Part shown: positions 55,892 through 64,000 of the stretch, piece after piece | How the letters are laid out: every line of letters begins with the position of its first letter | Position numbering within the stretch: position 1 is the stretch's first letter | From: Microcystis aeruginosa NIES-4325 | Lineage (GTDB): Bacteria > Cyanobacteriota > Cyanobacteriia > Cyanobacteriales > Microcystaceae | Direction of reading: 5' to 3' | Assembly: GCF_008974145.1 (NCBI RefSeq) | Contig: NZ_BJKP01000015.1 | Span: 22,730-86,729 of the forward strand | DNA length: 64,000 nt | Position numbers and translations under genes: made by a program | The notes under the pieces: model-generated | What the model was told of the DNA's origin: nothing | Databases searched by the model: none | What the model saw: only the letters and a program-made list of their open reading frames with translations

Positions 55892-57277
55892 ATGTTAAAA
55901 ATTGCCACAATTCCCTATCCAATTGCCACAAAATACAAAAGCTTGTTTGAACAGGCAGAACCAATAGTAAAAAACTCTATTTGGTTGAACTGTTTTGCTC
56001 GTGGTGTCGACGGTCGTGTTTATCGAAAGTGGTTCGACAACAACGCCGGGTGGAAACCATCTAACTTTGATTGGCAGCCGCTTGGGGGAGGGATTACGGA
56101 TTACCCAGTGGCAGTGGCATGGTCTAGCAATCGACTGGATATTTTTGCCCGCGGTGTCGATGGTGCTCTGTATCACAATTATGGAAGTAACAACAATAAA
56201 CCTTTAGCAGGATGGGAACTACTGGGTGGTCTGATTCAAGGTTCTCCTACAGTTGTTTCTTGGGGAAATAATCGAATCGATATTTTTGCTCGTGGCACGG
56301 ATAATGGTATTTACCACAAGTGGTGGGATGGGAAGGGATGGAAACCCTCACAATTAGATTGGCAACCCCTGGGGGGTAACACATCTGAGCCTCCTGCCGC
56401 AGTAACATGGTCTAAAGGTCGTTTAGACATTTTCGTACTCGGTTTAGACGGGAATGTGTACCATAACTATGGAAATGGCAATCCTAACAACTGGAGCGGC
56501 TGGGAAACACTAGGTGGCTCACCGTTAAAAGGAGCGCCAACGGTTGTTTCTTGGGGGGCTGAGAGGATTGATATTTTCGTCCGGTCGTGGGATGGTAGCA
56601 TTAAACACAAGTCATGGGATGGAGTATTTCCCTGGAAACCATCACAATTAGATTGGTATGATGTAGGTGGTCCGATTAACACCAATAGACCTGGTACATC
56701 TGACCCTCCTGCTGCGGTTGCATGGTCAAAAGGACGGCTGGACGTATTTATACGCGAACAAAAAGAGGGGGCTGTGTATCATAATTATGGCGATGGAAGT
56801 CCTGGCAGTTGGAGTGGATGGCAATCACTGGGAGGCAAAATCCAAGGACCTCCTACAGTTGTTTCTTGGGGAACTAACAGGCTTGATATTTTTGCCCGTG
56901 GGATGGACGATGGTGTTTGGCACAAGTGGTGGGATGGCGTACCCCCCTGGAAGGGTTGGGAATTATTGGATAAACCAGTGAGTCCATCAATCGTTGTTTC
57001 TACTACAAAGAATCAAACTGGTGGAGCCATAAGGGTTAGCGGTAAGGGTTTTACCCCTAGTGGAAGAGTCAAGTTCTATGTTGAGAATCTAGTCAATCAA
57101 AAGAATCCATTCCATCTGACAGAAGATCTTGCAGATGCACAGGGACAGTTTTCGGCAGAAACTAATTTCTTCCAGGCAAACTGTTGGCCAAATCAAGTTA
57201 ATCCTGCTGTAATTCGCGCAGTTGATGTGGTGACTGGTGCATCAGCAACAGGGACATCAAATGCTTATACTTGCTAA
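55892..57277 (+). CDS. PLL-like seven-bladed lectin with C-terminal domain
   Basis: The 461-residue protein has seven repeats of about 48 residues starting near residues 33, 81, 128, 177, 225, 282 and 330, each with a R-[LI]-D-[IV]-F core and a following x-D-G-x-[VIL]-[YW]-[HK] stretch. This is the PLL/DUF346 beta-propeller pattern known from sugar-binding lectins. Odd blades end HKWW-like and even blades HNYG-like, so a two-blade unit was repeated. A C-terminal immunoglobulin-like domain (about 368-461) follows. No signal peptide is seen. The gene lies between two 157-bp direct repeats. Sugar specificity is unknown. Confidence 0.82.
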   Translation: MLKIATIPYPIATKYKSLFEQAEPIVKNSIWLNCFARGVDGRVYRKWFDNNAGWKPSNFDWQPLGGGITDYPVAVAWSSNRLDIFARGVDGALYHNYGSNNNKPLAGWELLGGLIQGSPTVVSWGNNRIDIFARGTDNGIYHKWWDGKGWKPSQLDWQPLGGNTSEPPAAVTWSKGRLDIFVLGLDGNVYHNYGNGNPNNWSGWETLGGSPLKGAPTVVSWGAERIDIFVRSWDGSIKHKSWDGVFPWKPSQLDWYDVGGPINTNRPGTSDPPAAVAWSKGRLDVFIREQKEGAVYHNYGDGSPGSWSGWQSLGGKIQGPPTVVSWGTNRLDIFARGMDDGVWHKWWDGVPPWKGWELLDKPVSPSIVVSTTKNQTGGAIRVSGKGFTPSGRVKFYVENLVNQKNPFHLTEDLADAQGQFSAETNFFQANCWPNQVNPAVIRAVDVVTGASATGTSNAYTC

Positions 57278-57572
57278 TTGTTTATTAAGTTTGATCCCAT
57301 CGCCTCGTAGCGACTGTTTTGATTGTCAAGGGGTAATTAAAAAAAACTCAAGCAGTTACCCTAAAACTCAAAATCTCAAGCCGAAAAAAAGCGCAGGAAA
57401 AGCTAAGCTGATCAGGCTAAACTCAAGCAGCTACAAACCCTAATCAGAGACAAGAAGGGGTGTGATACTAAATCTGGTTATTAAAGACTGATTATCTATT
57501 ACCCCTTTTGTCTATTGCCTATTGCTTGTCCTGATATGTAGCCTATACTCAACGGATTTACTGTCAATCTCT

Positions 57573-57729
57573 GGCGAAGAAAATCCCTAAACTAAAGCTA
57601 ATCAGATAGCGGGGGTAACGGCTCACGTTATCAAAAAAGTCGCCCATAAATTTTATTTATTATCTTTGTCCGTAAGTAATTATAGCAGTAAGCTCCGATG
57701 CTGCCACGCCACCCGATTAACGGGACTTA
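57573..57729. repeat. 157-bp direct repeat, right copy
   Basis: This repeats 55142-55298 with four transitions. It carries the 5' part of the DUF751 gene (25 codons and upstream DNA) but nothing after it, so this copy is a dead fragment. The 295 bases between the lectin-like gene and this repeat hold only short imperfect repeats (AAACTCAAGCAG, twice) and no supported gene. Confidence 0.95.
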
Positions 57730-57789
57730 TACCAATTTTCTTTAAGTACCTAAGCAGAAGCGTCAATTCATTGTGCAGAGATTCAACGA

Positions 57790-58995
57790 TTAGAATCCAT
57801 CCTTTGAAAAAGATGGAGACTTCAAAGAGACAGTTTTCTGAGGACTTTTTCTGCTAGTGGGAACTGGCTCTAGGTCATTTTCTTCCCTAGCCACCCGGAT
57901 TAAGAGGGCTGCTAAAAAGAGACTAGCTAAACTGGAACTGCCGCCATAACTAAAGAGAGGGAAAGGTAAGCCAGTAGTGGGTAAAGAACCGGTGGCCACA
58001 CCGATATTTAACAGGGATTGACCGATTAAAATTACCATCGCCCCGATCGCCACTAATTTTTTGATGCGATGACGACATTTAACCGCCACGATCAGGGCGA
58101 GGGTAGCGTAGAGAAATAGCATGATTAACAGTAAAATACCGCCAATAAAACCAAATTCCTCGCCAAAGACAGCGAAAATAAAATCCGTATCCGGGAAGGG
58201 TAGATAAAATAATTTTTGTTGGGATAAACCGTAACCGCTGCCAGTGGTTCCGCCAGAACCGATCGCCAGTAAACTCTGCACTAATTGATAACCATCACCC
58301 CGGGGATCCTGCCAGGGGTCTAAGAAAGATAAAATCCGTTTTCTCTGGTATTCGCGGAAAGTAACACTAACCACGGCCATAGTTACACCCAGTAAAGCGG
58401 TGCTGGTCATGTAAGATAAAGGCAGACCAGAGGCAAGAGCGATCAGCCAGAGAGTTATACCACACAGAGCAGTGGTACTTAAGTTAGGTTGTAAGAGAAT
58501 GCCCGCTAGAATTAGCCCAAAAATAGCGATCCAAGTTAACCGTTGATTGACATTTAAACGCGGCCAACCACCGAAAACCGCCGCCCCTTGCAGGACGAGA
58601 AACGGTTTCATCAATTCCGAAGGTTGCAAGAGAATCGGCCCGATTTTAATCCAACGGGTGGCGCCGTTGATATTAGCTCCCAAACCGGGGATGAGAGTGA
58701 TCAAAATTAATCCTAAAACTAATAAAATCATCCAGGGGGCGATTTTGAGAAGTTTCTCGATCGGCAATCGCACCAGGAAATTAAAGCCAATTAAGCCAAT
58801 CCAAAGCCAGATTAATTGGCGGATAAAATAGTATAGTCCGTTATCAAAGCGACTGTCAGCCAGAGCGTAGGAAGCGGAAAAAAGCACCACTAACCCGACT
58901 AACAGCCACAAAAAAGTCATCCAGCGCAATAATCGCGCCTCGGCTGACCAGTTTTTCACATCGGGGTCAAAAATAGGAATAATGTATTGCCACAC
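57790..58995 (-). CDS. ftsW: SEDS peptidoglycan polymerase, FtsW-like
   Basis: SEDS proteins polymerise lipid II glycan strands; FtsW acts in division and RodA in elongation. The 401-residue protein has about ten membrane helices and the family segments GATRWIKIGPILLQPSELMKP and the C-terminal GLPFPLFSYGGSSSLASL. FtsW is favoured over RodA because of an N-terminal soluble start and the PTTGLPFPLFSYGGSS end, but the two are hard to separate here. It is a single gene, full length. It runs toward the right-hand direct repeat. Confidence 0.85.
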   Translation of the reverse strand: MWQYIIPIFDPDVKNWSAEARLLRWMTFLWLLVGLVVLFSASYALADSRFDNGLYYFIRQLIWLWIGLIGFNFLVRLPIEKLLKIAPWMILLVLGLILITLIPGLGANINGATRWIKIGPILLQPSELMKPFLVLQGAAVFGGWPRLNVNQRLTWIAIFGLILAGILLQPNLSTTALCGITLWLIALASGLPLSYMTSTALLGVTMAVVSVTFREYQRKRILSFLDPWQDPRGDGYQLVQSLLAIGSGGTTGSGYGLSQQKLFYLPFPDTDFIFAVFGEEFGFIGGILLLIMLFLYATLALIVAVKCRHRIKKLVAIGAMVILIGQSLLNIGVATGSLPTTGLPFPLFSYGGSSSLASLFLAALLIRVAREENDLEPVPTSRKSPQKTVSLKSPSFSKDGF

Positions 58996-59065
58996 GGAGA
59001 TTTTTGAGAAGAACTATCTTGTACAGATTAACCGAAAAGACTGGGCTCGATCGCAGTTTGTTCCA

Positions 59066-60010
59066 CTATCCGACGGCTACATGACCGATTAAACCCACAT
59101 TTTCACCGTGCCATTCTAGGGTATCACCGATCGCCTGACCGTCGTGATAGGCAGCCAAGAGAATTTCCGCAGTTTTCCCCCAAACAATATTACCCTGACG
59201 ATCAAGGGAAATCATGCCCAGATCCCGACCATTAGTTTGGGATTCGCGCATCGATTTCTCCACGGCAGCGGCGAGGGAAAAACCATCGGTGACGCGAATG
59301 ACCACCTTAGCGGCTAAACACTCATCGATAATATCTTCCCCGACCCCCGTACAACTTACTCCCGCCCATGGATTCGCATAATTGCCGGCCGGCATCGCAC
59401 TGTCACTAACGCGACCGATTCTTTCTAATCCCTTCCCCCCGGTAGAAGTTCCGGCGGCGATGTCTCCTTGCTGATCAAGAGCCACCACCCCGATAGTTCC
59501 CCGTTGCGCTGACGAGTCGGCAAATAAACGGGCCATTTTGCGATTAAAATTCGTCTTTCTTTCCTCCATCCATTCCTGAATCCGATAATCGGTTAGGGGA
59601 TCATAGAGGGGAATTTGTAATTCTCTGGCCAGATCTGCAGCCCCAATTTCCGAGAGAATGCGATCCTCTTGACTTTGGAGAAATTGGGCTAGGCTAATGG
59701 GATTCTGTACCCGCGAGACGTTAATGACACCGCTTAAACGCTGGTGACGACCATCCATCAAGGCTGCACTCATTCGCACCTGACCGTCCGATTGCACCAC
59801 CGAACCAGTCCCGGCATTAAATCGCGGTTCATCCTCCAGTAACATACATCCTTTTGTCACCGCCTCTACAGCACTAGCACCATTGTCAAGGATGTTGTAA
59901 ATATTCTTAACAATCCCCCGGAGAGAATCGCGCACTGATTCTAAACCACCCTTGTCCTCTAGGGAACTCGCTCCCCCATGAATAATTAACTTCGGATTTA
60001 CTCTGGTCAT
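59066..60010 (-). CDS. iaaA: Isoaspartyl peptidase/L-asparaginase (Ntn-hydrolase)
   Basis: The 314-residue precursor is a plant-type asparaginase that cuts itself before the nucleophile Thr172 in GTIGVVALD, giving alpha and beta chains. It removes isoaspartyl dipeptides and asparagine. Other landmarks are HGGAS near the N-terminus, FNAGTGS (64-70) and the C-terminal GLIGH. Length is normal. In cyanobacteria such enzymes help degrade cyanophycin-derived dipeptides. No cyanophycinase gene is nearby. Confidence 0.92.
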   Translation of the reverse strand: MTRVNPKLIIHGGASSLEDKGGLESVRDSLRGIVKNIYNILDNGASAVEAVTKGCMLLEDEPRFNAGTGSVVQSDGQVRMSAALMDGRHQRLSGVINVSRVQNPISLAQFLQSQEDRILSEIGAADLARELQIPLYDPLTDYRIQEWMEERKTNFNRKMARLFADSSAQRGTIGVVALDQQGDIAAGTSTGGKGLERIGRVSDSAMPAGNYANPWAGVSCTGVGEDIIDECLAAKVVIRVTDGFSLAAAVEKSMRESQTNGRDLGMISLDRQGNIVWGKTAEILLAAYHDGQAIGDTLEWHGENVGLIGHVAVG

Positions 60011-60085
60011 TATTGTCCCAACTTCACATTACCGATCAGATCTAAACTATCACGTTTAAGCTGTCCGCACATTTAAATTGGTCTA

Positions 60086-60159
60086 TGGGAAATGGGGTGA
60101 TGGGGAAGGGGGTGTGGGGAAGTGGAGTCTGGGGAGAACAAATAAAAATAATCTCCTGA
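60086..60159. repeat. G-rich repeat with the shared 28-nt segment
   Basis: GGGGTGATGGGGAAGG-type units are followed by a 28-nt segment (60132-60159) that is identical to 2004-2031 except for one base. The two copies lie about 58 kb apart. Confidence 0.7.
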
Positions 60160-60164
60160 ATACT

Positions 60165-60627
60165 AGACCTCTTGCATAACTTTTTTATGGTATGATCGAG
60201 GGATATGCTTTTTTATCGATTTTTAGATGGAAGTGGAAAAAAGAATAAAATGTGATCTGAGGTCAGGAAATCATCCATATTTTTGCTATGTTTATTAGCA
60301 AAAATATGGATTATCAAAACTTATCATCTGAACAGTTCAAACGCCGTTTCGGCGTGTATAAACAAACCTACAGAAAGATGGTAGAATCAGTAAAAAGTGT
60401 TGAAGCTGAATCTAATTCAGTATCGAAAAGAAGACCGAAACCTAAACTATCTATAGAAGAACAAGTTTTGGCAAAGTTAGAATATTGGCGAGAATATAGA
60501 ACATATTTTCACATTGGTACAAGCGGTCAAATATCAGAATCAACTATAGTTCGGATTGTAAATAAGACGGAAAAAATGCTTTTACCATCGGGAAACTTCC
60601 GTTTAAAAGGAAAAAAAGCTTTACTGG
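60165..60627 (+). mobile_element. Left-end remnant of an IS5-family element
   Basis: The sequence starts with AGACCTCTTGCATAA, which is characteristic of IS5-group terminal repeats in cyanobacteria, then carries the N-terminal part of a transposase. The conserved EYWREYRTYFHIG helix-turn-helix segment is present, but the sequence breaks off after KGKKALLES. No matching right-end repeat is found, so the catalytic DDE part and right end are missing. Confidence 0.7.
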
Positions 60628-60716
60628 AATCTATCAGTAACGGAAAAAAGGAAGAAGAAATCCTAGCAATGATTGCCGAAAAGTTAAACTTAACTCAAGA
60701 GGAAGTGTTAATCTAA
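60306..60716 (+). pseudogene. Truncated IS5-type transposase fused to a host segment
   Basis: The open frame carries the transposase N-terminus (MDYQNLSSEQFKRRFGVYKQTY...EYWREYRTYFHIG...KGKKALLES) and then about 27 residues that are not transposase-like (ISNGKKEEEILAMIAEKLN). It has no DDE domain, so it cannot catalyse transposition. The start codon lies in a perfect 16-bp inverted repeat (60273-60288 and 60296-60311). An earlier ATG at 60288 is possible. It ends 4 bases before the next gene. Confidence 0.7.
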
Positions 60717-60720
60717 GTAA

Positions 60721-60906
60721 ATGCGCTTAAATTCTAATTATTTAAAGTCTCTTTTTTTCAGTTTCCTATTAGTCACCGTGTTAGTTTATATATTGCGCGG
60801 CATGGGAATATTATCTTTTTTACCAGGAGGATTAATTTTGTTATTAATTCTCTCTTCCGTGGTGACGGGAATTATCTACGGAATCGATAAAACCCGACGT
60901 TTTTAG
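60721..60906 (+). CDS. Small membrane protein
   Basis: The 61-residue protein has two membrane helices (about residues 9-27 and 32-52) and a basic tail (GIDKTRRF). No family is recognised. It may once have been the second gene of an operon whose first gene was disrupted by the IS5 fragment. ATG start and codon use look normal. Confidence 0.6.
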   Translation: MRLNSNYLKSLFFSFLLVTVLVYILRGMGILSFLPGGLILLLILSSVVTGIIYGIDKTRRF

Positions 60907-61049
60907 GAAAATATTGGCTCTTCCTTCCAGACAGAAACGAGAAGAACCCAACGGTTCTAAAGTCAATGTCAAGATAGATTGCAGTCGTTAGTTTGTCAGC
61001 AATCCCACGGATAAAAATATCTTGCCAAAGGCTAACACACCCAGGCTAA

Positions 61050-62258
61050 TTAACCGGGGACTAAAGAAGATTTGAGCGCAAAAATTTTCTCGATTACCTC
61101 TTCTACCACCTTATCGGGAGTGGAAGCACCGGAAGTCACTCCGACGACAATTTTTCCCTCATTTAACCAGTTATCGGTGATGATTAAATCGCCACCTAAA
61201 GGTTTATGTTCGATGCGATTACCGAGGAGAATGCGCTCGGCGCTATCGATATGATAGGAGGGAATGGCACGATCAATCGCTATTTCCTGTAGGTGAGTGG
61301 TATTAGAGGAATTATAACCGCCAATTACCACCATTAAAGAAAGCGGTTCTTTCACCAGTTCAAACATGGCATCTTGACGCTCTTGAGTGGCATCACAGAT
61401 GGTATTAAAACTCATGAAATGATCTTTAAAATTGATCGGTCCGTACTTTTTCAACATAGTATGCTCGAAGAGTTTGCCAATTTCCTCCGTTTCACTTTTC
61501 AGCATCGTGGTTTGATTGGCAATACCGATATAATCCAGATCGCGATCGGGATCGAAACCCTGGGAATGGGCATTTTTAAACTTCTCTAAAAACTCATTTT
61601 TATCGCCACGGTGGAGAATATAATTAGCGACATAATTAGCTTGAGCTAAATTTAAAACGATTAGATAAGTGCCGGCAAAAGAGCTAGTGGCGATCGTTTC
61701 TTCGTGATTATATTTGCCGTGAATAATCGAAGTATGGGCGCTTTTTTTGTGCTTTTCCACGGAATTCCACACCTTAGAAACCCAAGGACAAGTGGTATCC
61801 ACAATCATGCAACCCTTGTCGTTAAGTATTTGCATTTCCGAGACACTAGCCCCAAAAGCGGGTAAAATCACCACATCCCCCGATTCCACCACACTAAAGT
61901 CTTTTTGGCCATTTTCCACCGGAATAAAACCCACAGCCATGGATCGCAGACGCTGATTAACCGAGGGATTGTGAATAATTTCGTTAGTAATCCAGAGACG
62001 TTCCTGGGGAAAATGTTGACGAGTTTCGTAGGCCATAGCGACTGCGCGTTCTACCCCCCAACAAAAACCAAAAGCTTGAGCGAGATAGATCGTCACGTCC
62101 CCCCGTTGTAAACGATAATTATTTTCACGAATTTTTTGGATCAGGTCGCTTTGATACTCATTGGTCATCGCATCCATTACTTCCTCTTTATGACCGAATC
62201 CCTTGCGGTTATAGTTATCCGATTGCTGTAGGGTACGTTTAAAGGATTTTGTATCCAT
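61050..62258 (-). CDS. ispH: 4-hydroxy-3-methylbut-2-enyl diphosphate reductase
   Basis: IspH makes isopentenyl and dimethylallyl diphosphate in the last MEP-pathway step. The 402-residue protein is the long cyanobacterial/plant form with the three cluster cysteines Cys66 (GFCWGVERA), Cys157 (DTTCPWV) and Cys288 (TICDATQ). An N-terminal extension of about 55 residues precedes the core, as usual in cyanobacteria. With ispE at 34081, two MEP genes lie in this window. It is a single gene, divergent from the small membrane protein. Confidence 0.97.
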   Translation of the reverse strand: MDTKSFKRTLQQSDNYNRKGFGHKEEVMDAMTNEYQSDLIQKIRENNYRLQRGDVTIYLAQAFGFCWGVERAVAMAYETRQHFPQERLWITNEIIHNPSVNQRLRSMAVGFIPVENGQKDFSVVESGDVVILPAFGASVSEMQILNDKGCMIVDTTCPWVSKVWNSVEKHKKSAHTSIIHGKYNHEETIATSSFAGTYLIVLNLAQANYVANYILHRGDKNEFLEKFKNAHSQGFDPDRDLDYIGIANQTTMLKSETEEIGKLFEHTMLKKYGPINFKDHFMSFNTICDATQERQDAMFELVKEPLSLMVVIGGYNSSNTTHLQEIAIDRAIPSYHIDSAERILLGNRIEHKPLGGDLIITDNWLNEGKIVVGVTSGASTPDKVVEEVIEKIFALKSSLVPG

Positions 62259-62352
62259 GATTCTCTGATAGGGGTATTGGTGGCGCTAAATTGGGCGAGA
62301 CAGTAGCTTGTCATATATTTAAAATACCTTATCTAGTCAGCCCAGGGAGTCT

Positions 62353-62826
62353 TTAGAGACTAGAGAGAAATTCCTCATCGATATCGTAACCAAACTGTTG
62401 AGCGAAAAATTTTAAGCGAGATAAAGCAGGAATTTGCTGACTTTTCAGCCAATCAGACAAAATAAAGAGTTTTTGCATCACAAAAATCTCTAAAGCTTCG
62501 GGATTATATTGAATTCCTTCACCGCGATGGAATTGATGGGGGACCAACATAGCAGCATAACGAGCAATTTCTCCATGTTTTGGGTCAAGAATAAAGATTA
62601 ACCAGGGATAAACCGCATCTAAACGCAGAAACCACAGTCTGACTTCCGGTATCTCCGATAATTCCCGCATATCACCCTCCGCACGAGGATAATCTATATC
62701 TAATTGTAGAGCTTGCTCCAGTTCGGCGATCGCTGATCGGGACTGATAATCTTGAATAATAGTCTCTAAAGATGAGAGATCGAGATTTTGAATCTGATTG
62801 GGTTTAAGAGCGATTTTTACGGTCAT
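62353..62826 (-). CDS. crr6: CRR6-like NdhI maturation factor
   Basis: The 157-residue protein has the conserved core IDYPRAEGDMRELSEIPEVRLWFLRLDAVYPWLIFILD, then ARYAAMLVPHQFHRGEGIQYNPEALEIF. This matches CRR6, a factor needed to assemble the NdhI subunit into the NDH-1 complex in chloroplasts and cyanobacteria. The ndhCKJ operon is at the other end of the window. It lies 94 bases after the ispH start, on the same strand. Confidence 0.8.
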   Translation of the reverse strand: MTVKIALKPNQIQNLDLSSLETIIQDYQSRSAIAELEQALQLDIDYPRAEGDMRELSEIPEVRLWFLRLDAVYPWLIFILDPKHGEIARYAAMLVPHQFHRGEGIQYNPEALEIFVMQKLFILSDWLKSQQIPALSRLKFFAQQFGYDIDEEFLSSL

Positions 62827-62998
62827 AGGGGCAAATCAAAGGTTATATCGGGCGAAATTACTGTTTTTTATCCCTAGATCGACAATGATCTATCTGAGAA
62901 AATACTCTCAATCGGGACAAAAAAACTAAGTATGACTATTCTCTCACTCCAGAGCGAGAGAGGGAAACCGGACTAAAATCCCCAGGGTTGGATTTCTC

Positions 62999-63172
62999 CT
63001 ACAATTTAACCTCCCTTGCACACCAGGGTTTTTTAGATTGATAACTATTAGCTTGACGGGTAAACATAAGGTAATATCGTCCTCGTTTGCTCATCAGTTC
63101 TGTGTGGGTTCCTACTTCGCTAATTTTACCGTTTTCGAGAACAACAATGTCATCTGCCAGTGGACAAAGGGT
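62999..63172 (-). pseudogene. 3' fragment of an ABC exporter gene
   Basis: The minus strand reads ADDIVVLENGKISEVGTH then TELMSKRGRYYLMF, which is the end of an ABC exporter ATPase domain. The preceding Walker B region and everything upstream is missing; after residue RTLCPL the sequence is unrelated. The fragment ends with a TAG stop. Confidence 0.75.
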
Positions 63173-63293
63173 TCTTCTTGACTTTGTGTGATAATTTTTG
63201 CTTATAAAATCGTGAAATCTTTACTGGGAAACACTTTTAGGACTATTTTGTTAAATAAACTATCAGTATAGACCTCGTTTCCACACAGAAACC

Positions 63294-63479
63294 AGAAGAG
63301 CCAAATATATTCCCTGTGGCATTGTTGATGAGGATAAGAGCCGACTTTATCTTAACTTTGGAGGTTATTACAAAACGAGTGACTTTATGATAGATAGTCT
63401 ATGTCAATGGTGGGAACCCCTGAGTGAAACCGAAAAACAAGCGATATCCAACTGTGGAACATTGGGAGGGCGGAATTAA
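63294..63479 (+). pseudogene. Transposase fragment, ISAzo13-like
   Basis: The 62-codon open frame reads KYIPCGIVDEDKSRLYLNFG then YYKTSDFMIDSLCQWWE, close to the central part of ISAzo13-type transposases. It lacks both ends and stops at TAA. The family call rests on recognition of this one segment. Confidence 0.6.
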
Positions 63480-63759
63480 GTCAGTCCCGATGTCAAAGTT
63501 GGCACCGCCAAGCATGAAAATATGATAGCCTCCAATTAAGGCTAAGACAAAAAGGTTGTTCCCTCAAAAGAGCTTTCTAGCCTGAGAGTCAGTCGAACCA
63601 AGATACCCAGAGGCATCCCCAATTGTCGCTACCAACCCTTAACCAAGGTCAAGGTAAGCACGCCAGTCAGAATCTACCAGTAGAGGTATCCATGTATTAG
63701 CCCCACTCACTCAGAGCAGGGAGGAAAGGCTGGCGGGCGTTGCTGAATTAAGCTATGAA
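63480..63759. other. Unexplained non-coding stretch between IS fragments
   Basis: No ORF with plausible codon use is seen. The segment is unlike its AT-rich surroundings and contains no hairpin strong enough to name. It could be part of a mobile element such as a group II intron, but no diagnostic motif is present. Confidence 0.4.
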
Positions 63760-63935
63760 TCAGTAAGGAATAGGCACTTCTTGAAACTTCAGATAATGAA
63801 TTAATAAACGAATAGAGTATCCTAACATTTCTGTAGACTTAGAATAGCAGATTGTTTTGCGATGTAATCGGGATAGATAATGTCTTAAACGTGTGTTCTC
63901 ACCCTCTACTCTGGTCATATAAGTCTTACTAAGTA
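63760..63935 (-). pseudogene. C-terminal fragment of an IS1-family transposase
   Basis: The minus strand reads TYMTRVEGENTRLRHYLSRL, then HRKTICYSKSTEMLGYSIRL and a stop. This is the conserved C-terminal part of IS1 transposases. The upstream part is missing within the sequence shown beyond about 63935, and no terminal repeats could be identified. Confidence 0.8.
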
Positions 63936-63966
63936 CCTAAGCAAAATTAATTACACATTTCGATAA

Positions 63967-64000
63967 AGCTTTTGCCTATTGCCTATTGCCTTTTGCCTAT
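63967..64000. repeat. GCCTATT heptamer repeat at the right edge
   Basis: The window ends in TTGCCTA units repeated about four times with one variant. The same unit occurs near 57510. This is a short tandemly repeated heptamer of the type common in cyanobacterial intergenic DNA. Confidence 0.8.

Noticed and set aside
57237..57443. 68-codon frame overlapping the end of the lectin-like gene
   Set aside because: It overlaps in another frame and has low-complexity residues with a repeated NSSSY unit; no start context or family.
63480..63759. Group II intron fragment
   Set aside because: Neither domain V nor the GTGYG 5' end could be recognised, and no reverse transcriptase frame is present.

Overview
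The window is cyanobacterial chromosomal DNA, most probably from Microcystis or a very close relative. Photosynthesis genes (psbV, ndhC-ndhK-ndhJ, chlL and chlN), many protein families largely restricted to cyanobacteria (DUF3086, DUF3119, DUF3370, DUF3493, DUF5331, DUF751, CRR6, Ycf46), frequent GCGATCGC (HIP1) octamers, G-rich short tandem repeats between genes, and a heavy load of IS remnants, toxin-antitoxin and restriction genes all fit. The genus is inferred; no marker gene such as 16S rRNA is present.

Layout. 0-3 kb: clpP, gmk, remA, psbV. 3-4.8 kb: a decayed two-gene ATPase plus TOPRIM module. 5-10.5 kb: a UbiD-like decarboxylase, the ndhCKJ operon with its own terminator, an SH3 protein and ycf46. 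10.7-16 kb: an Rpn-type nuclease with an in-frame 12-bp tandem repeat, tRNA-Thr(CGT), an RRM protein and a first glycogen phosphorylase. 16-19 kb: a nucleoside phosphorylase and an intact AAA ATPase plus RloB pair (AbiL/RloAB-like, probably anti-phage). 19-24.7 kb: the chlL-DUF5331-chlN dark chlorophyll operon, an 860-bp gap holding a candidate structured RNA and a 96-bp MITE, a PEP-CTERM protein and a yefM-yoeB toxin-antitoxin pair. 25-30 kb: asnS, TM2-SHOCT and helix-hairpin-helix proteins, and a GyrA-type subunit. 30.2-32.5 kb: a complete type II restriction-modification system with a C (controller) protein and visible C-boxes. 32.7-40 kb: ureD, ispE, ksgA, two crcB genes, a second glycogen phosphorylase and tRNA-Asp(GTC). 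40-55 kb: a TolB-like lipoprotein, moaA, ftsY, a metal-ABC ATPase, trm1, aqpZ, tsaE, a lipid-A-disaccharide-synthase-like protein, nagZ and rbfA. 55-57.8 kb: a tandem-repeat lectin-like gene bracketed by 157-bp direct repeats. 57.8-64 kb: an ftsW/rodA gene, an isoaspartyl peptidase, ispH and crr6, then a stretch of IS and ABC-transporter fragments.

How it works together. Core metabolism and photosynthesis genes sit in short conserved clusters (ndhCKJ, chlL-DUF5331-chlN, ksgA-ispE, remA-gmk). Between them are accessory islands dominated by defence and selfish modules: two ATPase plus TOPRIM pairs (one dead, one intact), a C-regulated restriction-modification system, yefM-yoeB, Uma2 and Rpn nucleases. 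The most striking non-coding signals are the 157-bp duplication around the lectin gene, two copies of a 96-bp MITE, an orphan copy of the yefM operator-promoter region, and a possible RNA with consecutive GNRA-capped hairpins.
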